From assembly GCF_905147045.1 (NCBI RefSeq), contig NC_065888.1, forward strand, positions 2,547,001-2,611,000: a stretch of DNA of 64,000 nucleotides, given 5' to 3'. Positions 44,801 through 57,060 of this stretch are shown in pieces. The notes beneath the pieces are model-generated. The model had not been told where the DNA came from. It searched no databases and saw only the letters and a program-made list of their open reading frames with translations. Position 1 is the first letter of the stretch; each line of letters begins with the position of its first letter. This DNA comes from Nymphalis io (lineage: Eukaryota; Arthropoda; Insecta; Lepidoptera; Nymphalidae). Made by a program: the position numbers and the translations under genes.

Positions 44801-46104
44801 TCTAAATACAAAAATAAATGTTAGGGCTATCTCGCACTTTGACGAAAAACCGCGTGGTTTTATTTTTGTATTCCTGTAACACTTGTCAAAGTGTGTGTGT
44901 ACACGCTCACGATTTGAAATTCGCGTGGCAAAGTAGGTTGCTCTTTGTGGTGACAAGAGAATATTCGTAAAAGGTTTAGCGTAATGTAACAGAAGCTATT
45001 TCTATTTTATTATATAAAATTTTATTCACATTTTGACGCTAGGAGCGAAATAATTGGAATTAACTGTAGTCATTAATAGTTAATCAAATGAATTATTAAC
45101 TTTAATAAATCATACTTTTCTCAAACAATTACTTGGTTAACTTGGCTTGTCAAACAATTTTCTTTTAAGTTTTCTATTAATAAATATCTACGTGCATATG
45201 CCTGCCTCTAGGCAGCGTACTCTACGAGGCATGGAGGTGTATCACTAATCTGATTTATTTAAGTAACTGAGTTTTTAGCAAAATATCGTGTTAAATAACA
45301 AAACATTTATTAAAAAAGCATTTAAAGATAATATATAATTCTCTGTCGACTAGGACTTGATTCAAGTATTACTCGGCTTGAGTTACAGGTTTCATAAGTA
45401 TATTAAAATTTTACATATTGTTACTTATTAAACACCATTGACTTGTGATGTTATTTTGGACTATGATTAGTTTGCACAATTTGAGAATCGATAAATTTAT
45501 AATGATAAAAATATTATAACGTAATGAAAATGTGAATTAGTCCCGTGAACGATTTTAGAGAGAGATTAGTTAACTGTACAGGAGATTTTATAGTTTACAA
45601 ATATAAAAAAATAGTGCAAAACAAATATAAACATAGTGCAAAACCACATGTATGCACATGTATTATCCCTTACTCAGATAGGACAGTAATTGAACATAAA
45701 TAATGCTAATTAAATTAAATAATTAACTAATACTAGTTGTTGAAAACTGTATAAATTTTCAACCAACTCCTTTGACGCGATGCGGTGCGGATTGAAACCG
45801 CGAGAAAAAATCGCCCGTAGTGATTCTGCAGTGCGTCTGTAGCCTTACGAAGATTTAATATTTTAACCAGTATAATTTACAGAGTACGTAAATTTAAAGT
45901 TTTACTATTTGAAACCGAGCGAAAGTTCAATGTTGAACGAAGTCCTTAATACTTCTTTGCTTAGAATAATTATCTAACGAAGTTTTATTGTAGTTTACTA
46001 ATGAATTTGCAACGTATAAAATGTTTCTTTTACGTGGCGTTAAAATTATAAGATACCAGTTTCCGCTGGCTTATTTAAGGTTCCTGTCTTTTCTTGTACC
46101 CTTT
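41879..46104. other. Long AT-rich stretch without recognised genes
   Basis: A 15-C homopolymer lies at 42211-42225. A cactttgac...gtcaaagtg inverted repeat lies near 44837-44900. An 89-codon minus-strand frame (43832-44101) has no domain or splice support. No exon or known repeat recognised elsewhere. The 45555-45603 segment resembles a SINE family B end. Confidence 0.5.
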
Positions 46105-46182
46105 GTTTTCATGACGATCGGTTAAGTAGTTGAGTTAAAGCGTAACAAATAAAGTCACTTTCGCATTTATGATATTAATGAG
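46105..46182 (+). mobile_element. Fragment (family E) of a common non-autonomous element
   Basis: atgacgatcggttaagtag, aaagcgtaacaaataaag and actttcgcatttatgatat match the end of the element whose start is seen reversed at 19949-20020. Confidence 0.55.
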
Positions 46183-46210
46183 CATTGCAGTGGGGCTTAT
46201 AAAAACTTTT

Positions 46211-46509
46211 TTTTTATATTTTATGGAATGACGACAGGCGAGCATATATGGGTCACCTAATGGTGAGTGGTCATCGACGCCCATAGATATTGGAATTGTA
46301 AGAAATGTTAACCACCACTTACATCGCCAATACGCCTAAATCCTTAGGAACTAAGATGTCATGTCTCTTGTACCTGTAATTACACTGGCTCGCACACCCT
46401 TCAAACCGAAATATAACATTACCAAGTAATGCTGTTTTGCGGTAGAATATCTGATGAGTGGATGGTGGTAACCTACCCAGACGAGCTTGCACAAAGCCCT
46501 ATCACCAGT
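46211..46509 (-). mobile_element. Short repeat family A, full length
   Basis: On the minus strand it runs from ctggtgatagggctttgtgc to gggtcacctaatggtgagtgg-type sequence and a tataaaaaaaaa tail. Small insertions occur near the accacccactc box. Confidence 0.9.
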
Positions 46510-47639
46510 AAATTAATGGATAAAACATACTGTTTTTATCTAAGATTATATTAAGGAAACTAGGCATATTATATTAATTAATTTTATATATAATAGATAA
46601 AATAGTAATAATGGAAGTATTTACCGGCTGTTTCCGGTGAAATTAAATATATTATGTACATACATAGTTTGATAGATGTGTAGTGTAAACTAAAAAAATA
46701 CATTTGAAAAAACTTATATTTATAATTTTTTTTAAAAAATGCTTAAAGAAATGTTACATTTCTTTTTAAATATATATTTTTTATTTACAAGCAGTGCTTG
46801 ATATATCATTCGCAGGGACTTGGAGCTTTATGTTTAAATATAGTCAAAGGGACATTTCTGGTCTCGGAATCACCAACTTTGAGATCAGCGATAAGTATGA
46901 GTAATTAACAGCGACAATTTTCCATCAGTCACAGTCTTTATCTAAATTAAAATATTAAAATTAATCTCGTACTATTTATCTTTCAGATATAAAATTTATA
47001 CCTTAAAATCGACTCTTGTTTAATTAAAACTTATTCCGATAATTAAAAATTAAATTAAATGTTTTCTAGTTTCTCAACGCCTTTGACTACGCGTTCAATT
47101 AATTTTATCCCAGACTAACGTAATTTCCATTTAAAGTAATCTTACGACTTAAGCATTTATCTTGTACCAAGCTAAACAAACATTTCGACAAATCAAATTA
47201 ATTATCCTTAACAAAATTTAAATTAAACTTTCTTTTAGTTTGAAATTAATGTGAATATTATTATATAGATTAATTAAAGTTAATTATTTTATAAATAACA
47301 AAAGCGACTGCACATAAATACAAAAGTAAATTTTGTTTTAAAATATAATAATTTATACTACAACTGCTATGCTTTATATACTTTTAATGTAATAATTTTA
47401 TATATAAGATACCTACCCAATTATAGTATAATTGTTGACTATCATTTTAAAATCAGTTTATAATCATTACTTTTTTAATGATACAACACATGTTCTTGGC
47501 ACTGCACTCATAGTTTCACAATAAAACTTTTATTAAATTTTAATCATCCAATGCAATTGACACATTAAGTATAAATTATCAATTTAATTCAATATAATTT
47601 TTAAATGTAAACACTTAAAGTTACTTCGCGTAAAATGTA
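46510..47639. other. AT-rich sequence without recognised features
   Basis: Nothing gene-like recognised. Confidence 0.6.
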
Positions 47640-47960
47640 TCACGAGTAGAGTTCTGAAGTATCGTGCAGATGCGACACAGACCTCGTGCGTATCTCAGCT
47701 CGCACTGGCCATCGTCTGTGACACGCGGCACGCGAGCGATTCTCAAGCGATGCAGCCGCGATTCATGCGCGGATGACTGGGTAGGAGGAGTCTTGAACAA
47801 AACCACGCCTACCAAGGAGCTACACATTTCTTTTTCAATATGTGTAATTCAATTTCGCTTATGTCTTGGCTGGGAAAGTTGATGCCCCGTTGTCGTTCAA
47901 CACAATGTTTTTATGTAAAGTGTAATGTAGTTCGAGAACCGGGTCGGCCCGCGTTACTAC
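47640..47960. promoter_or_regulatory. GC-rich unique block, candidate promoter, first exon or enhancer
   Basis: A compact GC-rich, CpG-containing island (acacgcggcacgcgagcg; gcagccgcgattcatgcgcg) in very AT-rich DNA. Frames of about 70 codons are open on both strands without recognisable domains. On the minus strand the island ends near gcgaa|gtaactttaag, a possible splice donor, so it could be a non-coding first exon upstream of the 29.7-kb coding exon. That link is speculative. Confidence 0.25.
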
Positions 47961-49608
47961 ACCGTGTGATTTCCACTTTCCTTTTTTTGCCAATTTCACG
48001 TGCGGTTGCTCATATCTAGTATGGTAATTTGGAAGTACTTGGAACTCAGAATAAATGGTTTTTATACAACAAATATTTTTGTTGAACTTTAAATTGATTT
48101 CGATAAAAATCTAATATTGTTGAAACTTTTTTTTATATATACATATATAACTTTTTGAGGTCACATGTATTTTTTATATATCGCCTAATATATTGTTTCA
48201 GTCATAAGTTATGTATTGCGTACATAACAAAGCACCAATAAATCCTACCCAAAAACCCGCAGCCCGTAGCCACAGTAGCAACGGTGTAGGTACACGGTGA
48301 GTGTTGTAAAGGAATTCACTAAATTATAACAGTAAATTAAGCGCTAGTTTCATTTGCGTTACAAAGTGAATTATGTGTCGGTGTCTTAGTTCTGTCACCG
48401 CCAAAGTTACTACGGTTCAAAATTAATACAGTGCCATAAGCTAGCGTAATACCCTTACGCCCTCAAGACACCTATTTTACCGTATCAAATTTTGTATTTT
48501 TGTTCAATGCATTTGAAACCTTATTTTCATCAGTAAGAAGAATCACAGTTAAATAAAAACAGCTAGGCGTGTTAGACATTACACAAATTTTTAATGATTA
48601 TTATTAAATGTTCACCTATTTGTTTAGTGTCGTATTTAACAAGGTCCTAATGGCAGTTGACGTTCATGAATTATCTAACGTAAGATCATGTTAACACTAA
48701 AACGTTTCGTCATAGATGATACTGAGAATATAAAATTATACGACACCTTTGAAATGATGGTCTATTAAATTCTCGACTACAGGGCGGATAAGAGATTCTT
48801 TTAAAGTAGATCGCCTCTTTACACTAACGTTTTAAATAACATAAAAAAACACAAGAGCACTTTAACGGGTAAAGTTTTTCTTACGGCTATAAGATCGTAA
48901 GTCCACTGTAATCCGGATAAGTTGGCAACAGTAGATCGAGTTGGATGTAAAGAAAGCAAAAGGAGGCCGATCGCGACTCCTCCCAAGGGGCTCGTTTTAC
49001 TCGAAGCGATTTTCGCGTCCCGTTCTTATGATTAAGTCAACTCTTGCGGGATTCGAAGGCACTGGCGACGTTAACTCGCTCGTGATTTTAGCGGAGTCCG
49101 AAGAAATTGATTGCACAATAAATATAAAGCAAAGATAGAAGGCAACTTTCAAAGGATTATAATACTTAAACTCAATTATTTAATTATTTTCTCTATCGTT
49201 AACTCTAACAATTTTAAGTTGTTATTATTTTATATAGTTAATTGATTATTATCAATCAAATATTAAATACATTTAATTAATGAAGCCCAAATTACTAAAA
49301 TGAAATTTATTTATATGTACTTATAATAAAAAGTGGATTTTATCTTTTGTTTTATTAACTTTTAAATCACTACCACTTAAGGACCTATATAAGTCCTACT
49401 TGGAAGAGAAGCTGTTTTAGTAATATGTGGTAATAAGACCTCGTTTGTACCATTTCTTTCTGTTTTGTTGTTTTAAATTCTGTATAATAAAGAAAATATA
49501 TATTATTTAATCTTACAAAAATTACTAAAACATGACAAGCAAGTAACTCGAAATGAAAATAGACGAAAATGAAGAGAGATGTAATTATATTTATACTATA
49601 ATTTCATT
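47961..49608. other. Unique sequence with a GC-richer patch
   Basis: 48935-49140 is GC-richer (gaggccgatcgcgactcctcc) with a 65-codon plus-strand frame of no known type; possible conserved non-coding DNA. The remainder is AT-rich. Confidence 0.4.
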
Positions 49609-49661
49609 AAAATTAATTAGTTTGCGTATTTTGGTTTAAAATACGCAAACTAATTAATTTT
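49609..49661. repeat. Perfect 24-bp inverted repeat with 5-nt loop
   Basis: Arms 49609-49632 and 49638-49661 (core agtttgcgtatttt) are exact reverse complements. The hairpin ends 7 bp before a family A copy. Confidence 0.9.
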
Positions 49662-49668
49662 TAATACA

Positions 49669-49925
49669 CTGGTGGTAGAGCTTTGTGCAAGTTCGTTTGG
49701 GTAGGTACCACCCACTCATCAGATCTACCGCAAAACAGCAGTACTTGGTGTTGTTGTGTTCCGGTTTGAAGAGTGAGTGAGCCAGTATAATTACAGGCAC
49801 AAGAGACATATCATCTTAGTTCCCAAGGTTGGTGGCGCATTGGTGATGTAAGCGATGGTTAACATTTCTTACAATGCCAATGTCTATGGGCGTTGGTGAC
49901 CATTTACCATTAGGTGACCATCTGT
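49669..49925 (+). mobile_element. Short repeat family A, nearly full length
   Basis: The copy runs from ctggtggtagagctttgtg to ttaccattaggtgaccat. The final cgtccgcc...poly-A part is missing. Confidence 0.9.
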
Positions 49926-50006
49926 GGGCGACAGACGTTTCTATTGAGCTTCTACAGTGTGAAACCAGCATTGAGACTCAGTAGTTGATCTTTTTTACTC
50001 ACCAAA

Positions 50007-50033
50007 TATATATATATATATATATATATATTA
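50007..50033. repeat. (TA)n microsatellite
   Basis: About 27 bp of TA, directly before a LINE fragment. Confidence 0.85.
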
Positions 50034-50215
50034 TTCGCGCTGCAAAACTGTGGAATACTTTGCCTGATTCTGTATTTCCTGATAGATACAACGTTGGTGT
50101 CTTCCAGAGTAAACAGGTTTCTGCTAGGCAAGCGTGCTACATCCTAGACTGTGATGCTTTACATCAGGCAAGTCAACGGTCAATCTCTGGCCTATATGTG
50201 ATAAAAAAAATATAT
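50034..50215 (+). pseudogene. LINE reverse-transcriptase C-terminal fragment
   Basis: The frame from 50034 reads IRAAKLWNTLPDSVFPDRYN, a signature seen near the C-terminus of insect non-LTR polyproteins. About 2 nt are missing after FQSK. The other frame then continues NRFLLGKRATS and a stop at about 50145. A short 3' UTR and an A-rich tail follow (gtgataaaaaaaatata). The rest of the element is absent, as expected for a 5'-truncated insertion. It is a family distinct from the two RTE-like elements. Confidence 0.75.
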
Positions 50216-52104
50216 GTATTAACTTTATAAAATTAAACTAATATATCTATAAAAAATTACCATAGACTATTTCATATACAATCAATTTTATAACAATCGT
50301 ATTCCAGAAAAGAGATTCTTATTAAAAAGCATGCTACTTAATTTTTTCCTCGTCTATTGTCTGTGCTATCTAGCAAAATATGTAACGCATAGATGTAGAA
50401 AGATATGCTCTACAGCAAGTTTGAACGTTTTATTTGCAAGCATGCTACTTAAACAATTATTTTCGTGGAAAAGCGTTTCGGGCGATTCATTAGGATATAA
50501 TGAAAGTATGCATATTCACTTCTATAATATAGTGAAAGTTGTTGCTAGTTCAAACGAGTAGAATAATTTTGTGAACGTGCAGGGGAATTTGGGTAATAAC
50601 GATAAAAGTTTACCTTGACTCCAGACATTTGAGCATCGTGGATTCATTTAAACTATTTACATAAACGCTCAAGTTTCATGTGGTTATTGAAACAATTGCC
50701 TACTGCATTTTATTTATGTACCTTTTTTATAGTTAAAATTCTTTGGACGCAAAGTGACATTTCAAGATGAAAAAGTACAACGTTTGTATTTGTAAAGTTT
50801 TACTTTAAAGTTTCTGATGCAAAAATATGTTTAATTTCTCACACGTGTATTATGTTGCAAGCGTTTATCGATTATTTTGTAGTTTTTATTAAAGGTTTAT
50901 ATTATACTACATAATACTTTTTTTTTATGAGAGAAACAAAAAAAAAAACAAATAAATTAAACCAAAACCTCGAAAATGTGTAAATTCAACAGCCACGAGA
51001 TTGTTCCCGCTTAATTTGGTGGTTTCCATGCCGGTAGGTAATTAAACAATTGTTTGCCGTTTTGCGATAATTAATGTTGTTGAGTTTGATTTGCACTAAT
51101 TATCTTGCATGAATTAAAATATTAATGCATTCCTATTGCTAGATTCGAATGATAATTTAATTTTTTGGATTAGCTGTTTGCTTAATTGAAAATTAGTTTT
51201 GGGGCGATGTTAAAAGCGACAAGTTCATAGTCAAATGTTTATTTAGTTTGATTAAAATTATTTTAATGATAAATAATTAAAATTAGCACCAATTAGTGTA
51301 TACATATATTAGCTAGCTTTGTCCCGTGGTTTCATAGAGCTAATTTTATTGAAGTTTATGGTATATAGAATTTTGTATAGCTTTTATAACTTTTGTGTGT
51401 AAACATAAAGACTGTATAATTTGAAAAATAATAATTTAATTCGAATTCGAAGGGCCTGCAATAGGTAAATTTTTAGCCTTGATAATTAATTAGATTTATA
51501 TTATATCTCTAATAGATATCTTATAAGAATAATTATAAAGTAACTGACTAATTATGACACACTGTTTCGATCTGCTATATCTGTTATAAACTATTCCCTT
51601 ACCACATTCTAAAACTATAATGACTAAATACAGTTTTTTTATACCCAAGGATATTAAAATACACTATTCTGATATTCTGCCGTTAACAAGCGCATGTGGA
51701 TTGTTTTTATGAAAAGATGCGCAGCGCAGCATCTGCCTGGTCTTTACCAATATATGTATAGATAATGTCATCCCTTTTTTATTTAGTGGGCACCACCCTA
51801 TAATGCATTGGCGCTGCAAGAAATATTGACTATATTTTACATTAGCCACAATGTAGTAGTACTGGGTAGGTACTAGCTTATTTGTAAATATAATATAATA
51901 AAAAATAAACTGTACAAATCATGACCGTGTGAAATGAAGGCATGAATGCTTGCAGCATTTCCCGGTTGGATCGCAATTCCGATTCCCTGGGCGAAAAATG
52001 ACCCAGCTTTCCTGTCAGCAGTAGAGGCAATAAAACATGTTGTTAATCTGTGAATTTTGTAAAAGACTTAACTGTTGTGTTGTACTAATAGCCTTCTCCC
52101 TTTT
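50216..52104. other. AT-rich sequence with weak repeat scraps
   Basis: 51308-51345 (agctagctttgtcccgtgg) is Helitron-like. 51656-51705 (ctgatattctgccgttaac) and 51785-51870 (gtgggcaccaccctataatg) are weak family A remains in opposite orientations. 51950-52030 may be part of another SINE. No gene seen. Confidence 0.4.
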
Positions 52105-52165
52105 TGTTATAAATGATTTGATATGCGAAAGTAGAAGACAAAGCATCGTTTAAATAATCAACCCC
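52105..52165 (+). repeat. Repeat family G, diverged copy
   Basis: ttgttataaatgatttgata and gcgaaagtagaagacaaagc followed by gtttaaataatcaac align with the family G copies at 57.0 and 58.4 kb. Confidence 0.5.
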
Positions 52166-52198
52166 AATACAATATTTTTTTTCATATGAATATATTTT

Positions 52199-52266
52199 CC
52201 TTGGGGGAGGCCTTTTTCCAGCAGTGGACGTCTTTCGGCTGATATGATGATGATGATGATGATGAT
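52199..52266 (+). mobile_element. SINE 3' end with (ATG)n tail
   Basis: ggaggcctttttccagcagtg, gacgtctttcggctgatatg and then a (GAT)n run is a 3' terminus I remember from lepidopteran SINEs. The head is not found. Confidence 0.6.
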
Positions 52267-55200
52267 ACAATATTTATACTTAAGCCTTTAATCTCCAAGG
52301 TCAATATCAAAATAAAAAAAAGTTAAATTGGTACGATTGTCTCCTTCAGAAATTACATTCAATTAAAAATTTTAGCAACTATTTGCAAAGTAGTTGCTAA
52401 ATAATGGCTTTAAGCTGTTTGTTATTTTGGAGGGATTCATTTTCATGGCAAATTTTGTTTACATTTACTTAATGGATTACTTTTGGTGTCAGTGCTCAAA
52501 TCTAAGCACATAAGATTTACCTTGCTTTAATTTATATCGAGTTTAGATGAATAGTATTCGAATAAAATAAATTTAATTTTTAAGATTATAAGTTAACTAA
52601 GCTTTCGTAAAGAAATTTGTATAGTCGGTTTATAGTTTTGTTCTACTTTTGTTTCAACTATCCATGTTTAATAAGTTTATTTCATTATGCATAGACTCCT
52701 AAAATAATATAATTTCATTTATAATCAGTAGCCTAGTATTATTCCACACTTAATGGTGGATTTATTTTCTTTTTATTTACATCAAATTACTCTAAGTTTA
52801 ATCTACTTACTCTTTAGTTTAATCTATTTATGAAAATAAAATCATAAAACTCGGTTCGCAGTCAGCGAATATGCGAAGTGATATAAATAGTGCAAGCGAT
52901 TCCATTCTTAGATTTTTTTATTGAAATAGGTAAACTTATCAAATAAAAAAACAATATTATTCTAAATTGATGATTTTATCTAGAATTCATATATTATCAA
53001 TACATTCACAAAAAATCGAAATTAAAGTTTATAATTCATTTAAATAAATAAAATTTCAAATACATAGCGAGTGTTCTAGTATTATTAAAAGTAGATCCGT
53101 TTTATATAAACTATAAACTTGTGTTTTTTAAGAATGTATTTTTGAATAAAAAAAAGTCCATTCATAGATTCAACCTCTTTAGTCAATCTATAGAATTATT
53201 TAAAAAAAATGAAAATACAGGATGCAGCAAGAAAATTTAAATATCAGTTTATTCCTTTTACTATTGAATTTCTTGAAGTTCCACAGATAACGAAGTAAGT
53301 TGCATAGCTGTAACGCCTGTTCAACTTAATAACACCGCAGACAACGCGACGTTGCTGATAATATTGCTACATCACAAATGCTTACTATGCGACATCTTAA
53401 ATGTTTTATTCATATCAACTATTTTATTTAAGCTGCCGTTTTACACATGAAAATATTCAGCGTTCAATGAATAAGTATTTTGGTTTTGCCCTATGTTTAT
53501 TTTATTAACGAAAAAGAATTGTTTTTGAAATGTTAGTTTATATTTTGTTTGGTTGTAAACAGTAATTATGACTACGAATAACTTAAGTGAAGAGGTTTCT
53601 TAATTACAAAAAGATAATTATATGATTTTCATTAATACAATTATCTGCTAGTATTCTTGCCACCATTCCACGCGGTTACGATTTACGCGGTACAGTAACT
53701 ATTTTTAATTTTTATTTGTATTTATTTAAGGATTAATTGTATTAAAATAAATTGAAAATATAATTATTGCGTTTTTTAAATTCTTCATTATACATCTAAA
53801 TCATGTTTATTCAAGGCGGCTCATAAAAGCATTTTTGATTTGTTATAACATAACGTATTGAATTAAATGTAAAGCTATTAACGGTTAGGAATAAATCCTA
53901 TCGAGAAAATCAGGCAAAAATTCATTAATTACTCTTTTTAACCAATTTACATAACATGTATGTTAATTAAATACAATTGAAATTATTATTTATCTTCCAC
54001 ACAAATCTACGCTTTTTTATCATCAATATGTTCTTATATTGACTAATAACCTTTATTTATTATGGTTTGACATATATTTATATGCCAAATACAGTTCAAT
54101 TTCAGTATCTGCGTCACCGATAAAATAGTCCCACGGGTTCATCTCTAACTTACATTCGCCCCGTGTTAATTTCAGAACGTCTGACAAATTCGCCAGGGGC
54201 TACAAGTGCAAGCGTTCATACGGTTTTAATGGCTCTATAAGTACCACTCACTTGGCTTTTCCTTTTCTGAATTACGTTATAATAGTCATCGCTCACTAGT
54301 CAACTTTATAGCAGACTGTTTCTAGACAGAATAAAATAACCGTTAATTTTACTGCTTCATATTCGCATTTCATTTCCCATTATATACTTCATCTAGCTGA
54401 ATTGAATTTAAATTGCTTGGGAGCTCAGTTGATTCTGATAGTAACAATACATTTTTAGTAGCGCAAAAATATCGTGGCAATAAACAAAATCCCTAGTGTA
54501 AAATATATGTATCAGGCTTCATCCACGTATGATTTATTTCCTTTGTGGTGCCGCCAAAGCATTTTGAAAGCTTTTGTTAAATAAAGAAAGATGAACATAC
54601 TAGATGGGAAATATGTTATGAAACTTAATTGCTTTATTACTCGAGCTATAGATACTAGTTCTGACTCCGAAGCAATCTCGATAGCAGGTAGGTCCAATAC
54701 AAGATATTAGCATATTCATACTTGTTGTGTAATTTTGAAGTCAGTCTATAAAGCAATAGAGCTTTGTTACGATGGAAGTAAATTTAGCAAAATGTTCCTA
54801 AATGTAAAGATGCACTGTGGGTTATCTATCGAAATTCTTACAAATATGATGTAAAAAACAGTTTTCACATTTGTTATAATGAGCTTTATATTGAACAATT
54901 TAAAGTTTAAAATTGCTTAATTGTATTGTAAACTTGAGTGGATATTTTTAAACAGAAAAGGCATTGCGTGTTCGCGGCGTAGTAACCGTAGAACTGAATA
55001 AGTAAATGCCTGGTATAAATCAAGTTAATTGCGTCGGAGCACCTCCTTGTATGAACCAGCAGCTTTCCACTACAGTTTTCGATAGACTACATTTACTGTT
55101 CCTTTCCGGAACCGATCTATCCTAAAGATGTATTGGTATGTCTATAAAATTAAGTCTCTTTATTTATTTTCGGATACACTTAGCATTTTATTCGTAAAGT

Positions 55201-55535
55201 ACCATAAAATGCAATTACCAAATCATCATAATTCATTCATACTAAGGTTTTAATTCTTAAGGTTATATCTATATAGAATTTAGCTATAAGTATATTTACA
55301 TAAGAATTATTTAAAGACAATAAAAAAAAATTAAAACAAACAATGAAAACATTATAATACATTATAATAGAAAAAACACACCGCCCAAAAGATTGTCCTG
55401 TGGAATCATACCAAGGATGCCGGCACTATTTCGTCTCTGAACCGCTAGACTCAAGCTCTGAGATAAGTACCCAGCTCTTGGGTTACCAGAAGTGTGGAAT
55501 ACCTTTTTTGAAAGATCTTTTGTTAGTGTTTTAGT
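52267..55535. other. AT-rich stretch without recognised genes
   Basis: 54110-54260 is GC-richer. It has an acceptor-like ttaatttcag at about 54166-54175 followed by a short open frame, but no recognisable protein. 55395-55500 is a moderately GC-rich block of unknown type. Nothing else recognised. Confidence 0.45.
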
Positions 55536-55828
55536 ATTTTTTTATATAGAATAGGAAAGCGGACGAGCATATGGGCCACCTGATAGTAAGTGGTCACCAA
55601 CGCCCTTAGACATTGGCATTGTAAGAAATGCCAACCATCGCTTACATATCCAATGCGCCAACAACCTTGGGAACTAAGATTTTATGTCCCTTGTGCCTGT
55701 AATTACACTGGCTCACTCACCCTTCAAACCGGAACACAACAATATCAAGTACTGTTGTTTTGCGGCAGAATATCTGATGAGTGGGTGGTACCTACCCAGA
55801 CGAGCTTGCACAAAGCCCTACCACTAGT
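55536..55828 (-). mobile_element. Short repeat family A, full length
   Basis: On the minus strand it runs from ctagtggtagggctttgtg through every family box to gtggcccatatgctcgtcc, gctttcctattctatata and a poly-A run. It is one of the least diverged copies. Confidence 0.95.
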
Positions 55829-56920
55829 ATATGATAACCACGAACCTAATATTTCGAAAAGCCAGCCCCGCTAATCTATACACGGTGGATAAAACTCAGT
55901 AGTTGCGGCGTTTGAGTATTTGAACAGCTTTAGCGGCCGCACTGGCTTTACGAGACGTACTCTGGATGTGAGGTACGTAGTGTGTCTACGTAACTTGTAC
56001 AAGGACACGTCCAATCAACCATGGCACGATTGTTGCACTATCCTTTTTCCATCATTCTTACCGTTTGGTTCGAAAGTAGCAGAAATTGATGCTGTGACTT
56101 CCTTTCCGTTATGAGTCATAACGGACATTAAGAGAACCATGGTGATACACAGGGCCAAAGCTTTTGCGGGCAGCTGAGGTCATACTAATCGAAATGATTC
56201 ACATAGTCCAAAAAATAAAAATGTCTGTGTGTAGCATAATATCTAATAGACGCTTAAGTTTTTACTCTAATATTATCTTGTATTGCTTAACAACAAAAGT
56301 TTTATAAAAATGGTAACAAAATCGGTCCAAACATCTAATTTGAACGCGCCAAACTCAGCTGAAATCCTAACTTGTGAAGTTGAAAACTAATAATGTAACT
56401 AGTGCGAGGCTCAGAACAAAAACGAGGTCCTCCTTGAACTTGTTCACATCTCTCAAAACTTAGATACAATCTATGTTCACTCTGTGGAGTGACTTTACAC
56501 AAAAACAGAATCCTAAGCACGAATTCTGCGGTGCTAATTGACCAATAAATTATCTCGCCGTAAGATTATTCATAAAGAATCATATATTTGTAAAATGATA
56601 CAAAGATATATTTACCACGAAAGCATGGTGTGGTGTATAGATGTGGTATTTTGTAATTTTATTGTTATTGAAATAATTTATAATTAAATAAAACCAATAA
56701 AAATAAATATATAATAAAATAAATAAAAACATCATATTGTTAATAAAATTAAAATATATTTTTCTTATTATTAGAATAATATATAGCAACGAAGTTAATA
56801 GTGTATGTACGTGTCTCATACACCCTAGGGAGTAGAAAGCGTCATAAAGTCATTTCACATGAACCCAGTTTTATTTTTATTTCATGGTAATAATAAATAC
56901 GAATTTTAAAATGTCATCTT
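55829..56920. other. Unique sequence with a GC-richer patch
   Basis: 55900-56180 is GC-richer (ttagcggccgcactggc) with a 64-codon frame of no known type; possible conserved non-coding DNA. 56580-56820 is strongly AT-rich. Confidence 0.4.
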
Positions 56921-57060
56921 TAATAACGGCCTTATTTATAAACGTTGCTTAGCGGTTATTTAGATAGACATTGATTTATCTTTTTCTGTCATTATTGATT
57001 TGACATTCGAAAGAAGAAGACAGCAGCAGCATTGTTCACCTAATCACGTGCTAAATAAAG
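56921..57060 (+). repeat. Repeat family G, left copy of an inverted pair
   Basis: taataacggccttatttata, acgttgcttagcgg and cacctaatcacg flank a core at 56983-57017 that is identical, reversed, at 58364-58398. Confidence 0.8.

Noticed and set aside
56640..56820. Mitochondrial-like insert (very AT-rich)
   Set aside because: Extreme AT content alone; no mitochondrial gene wording was recognised in any frame.
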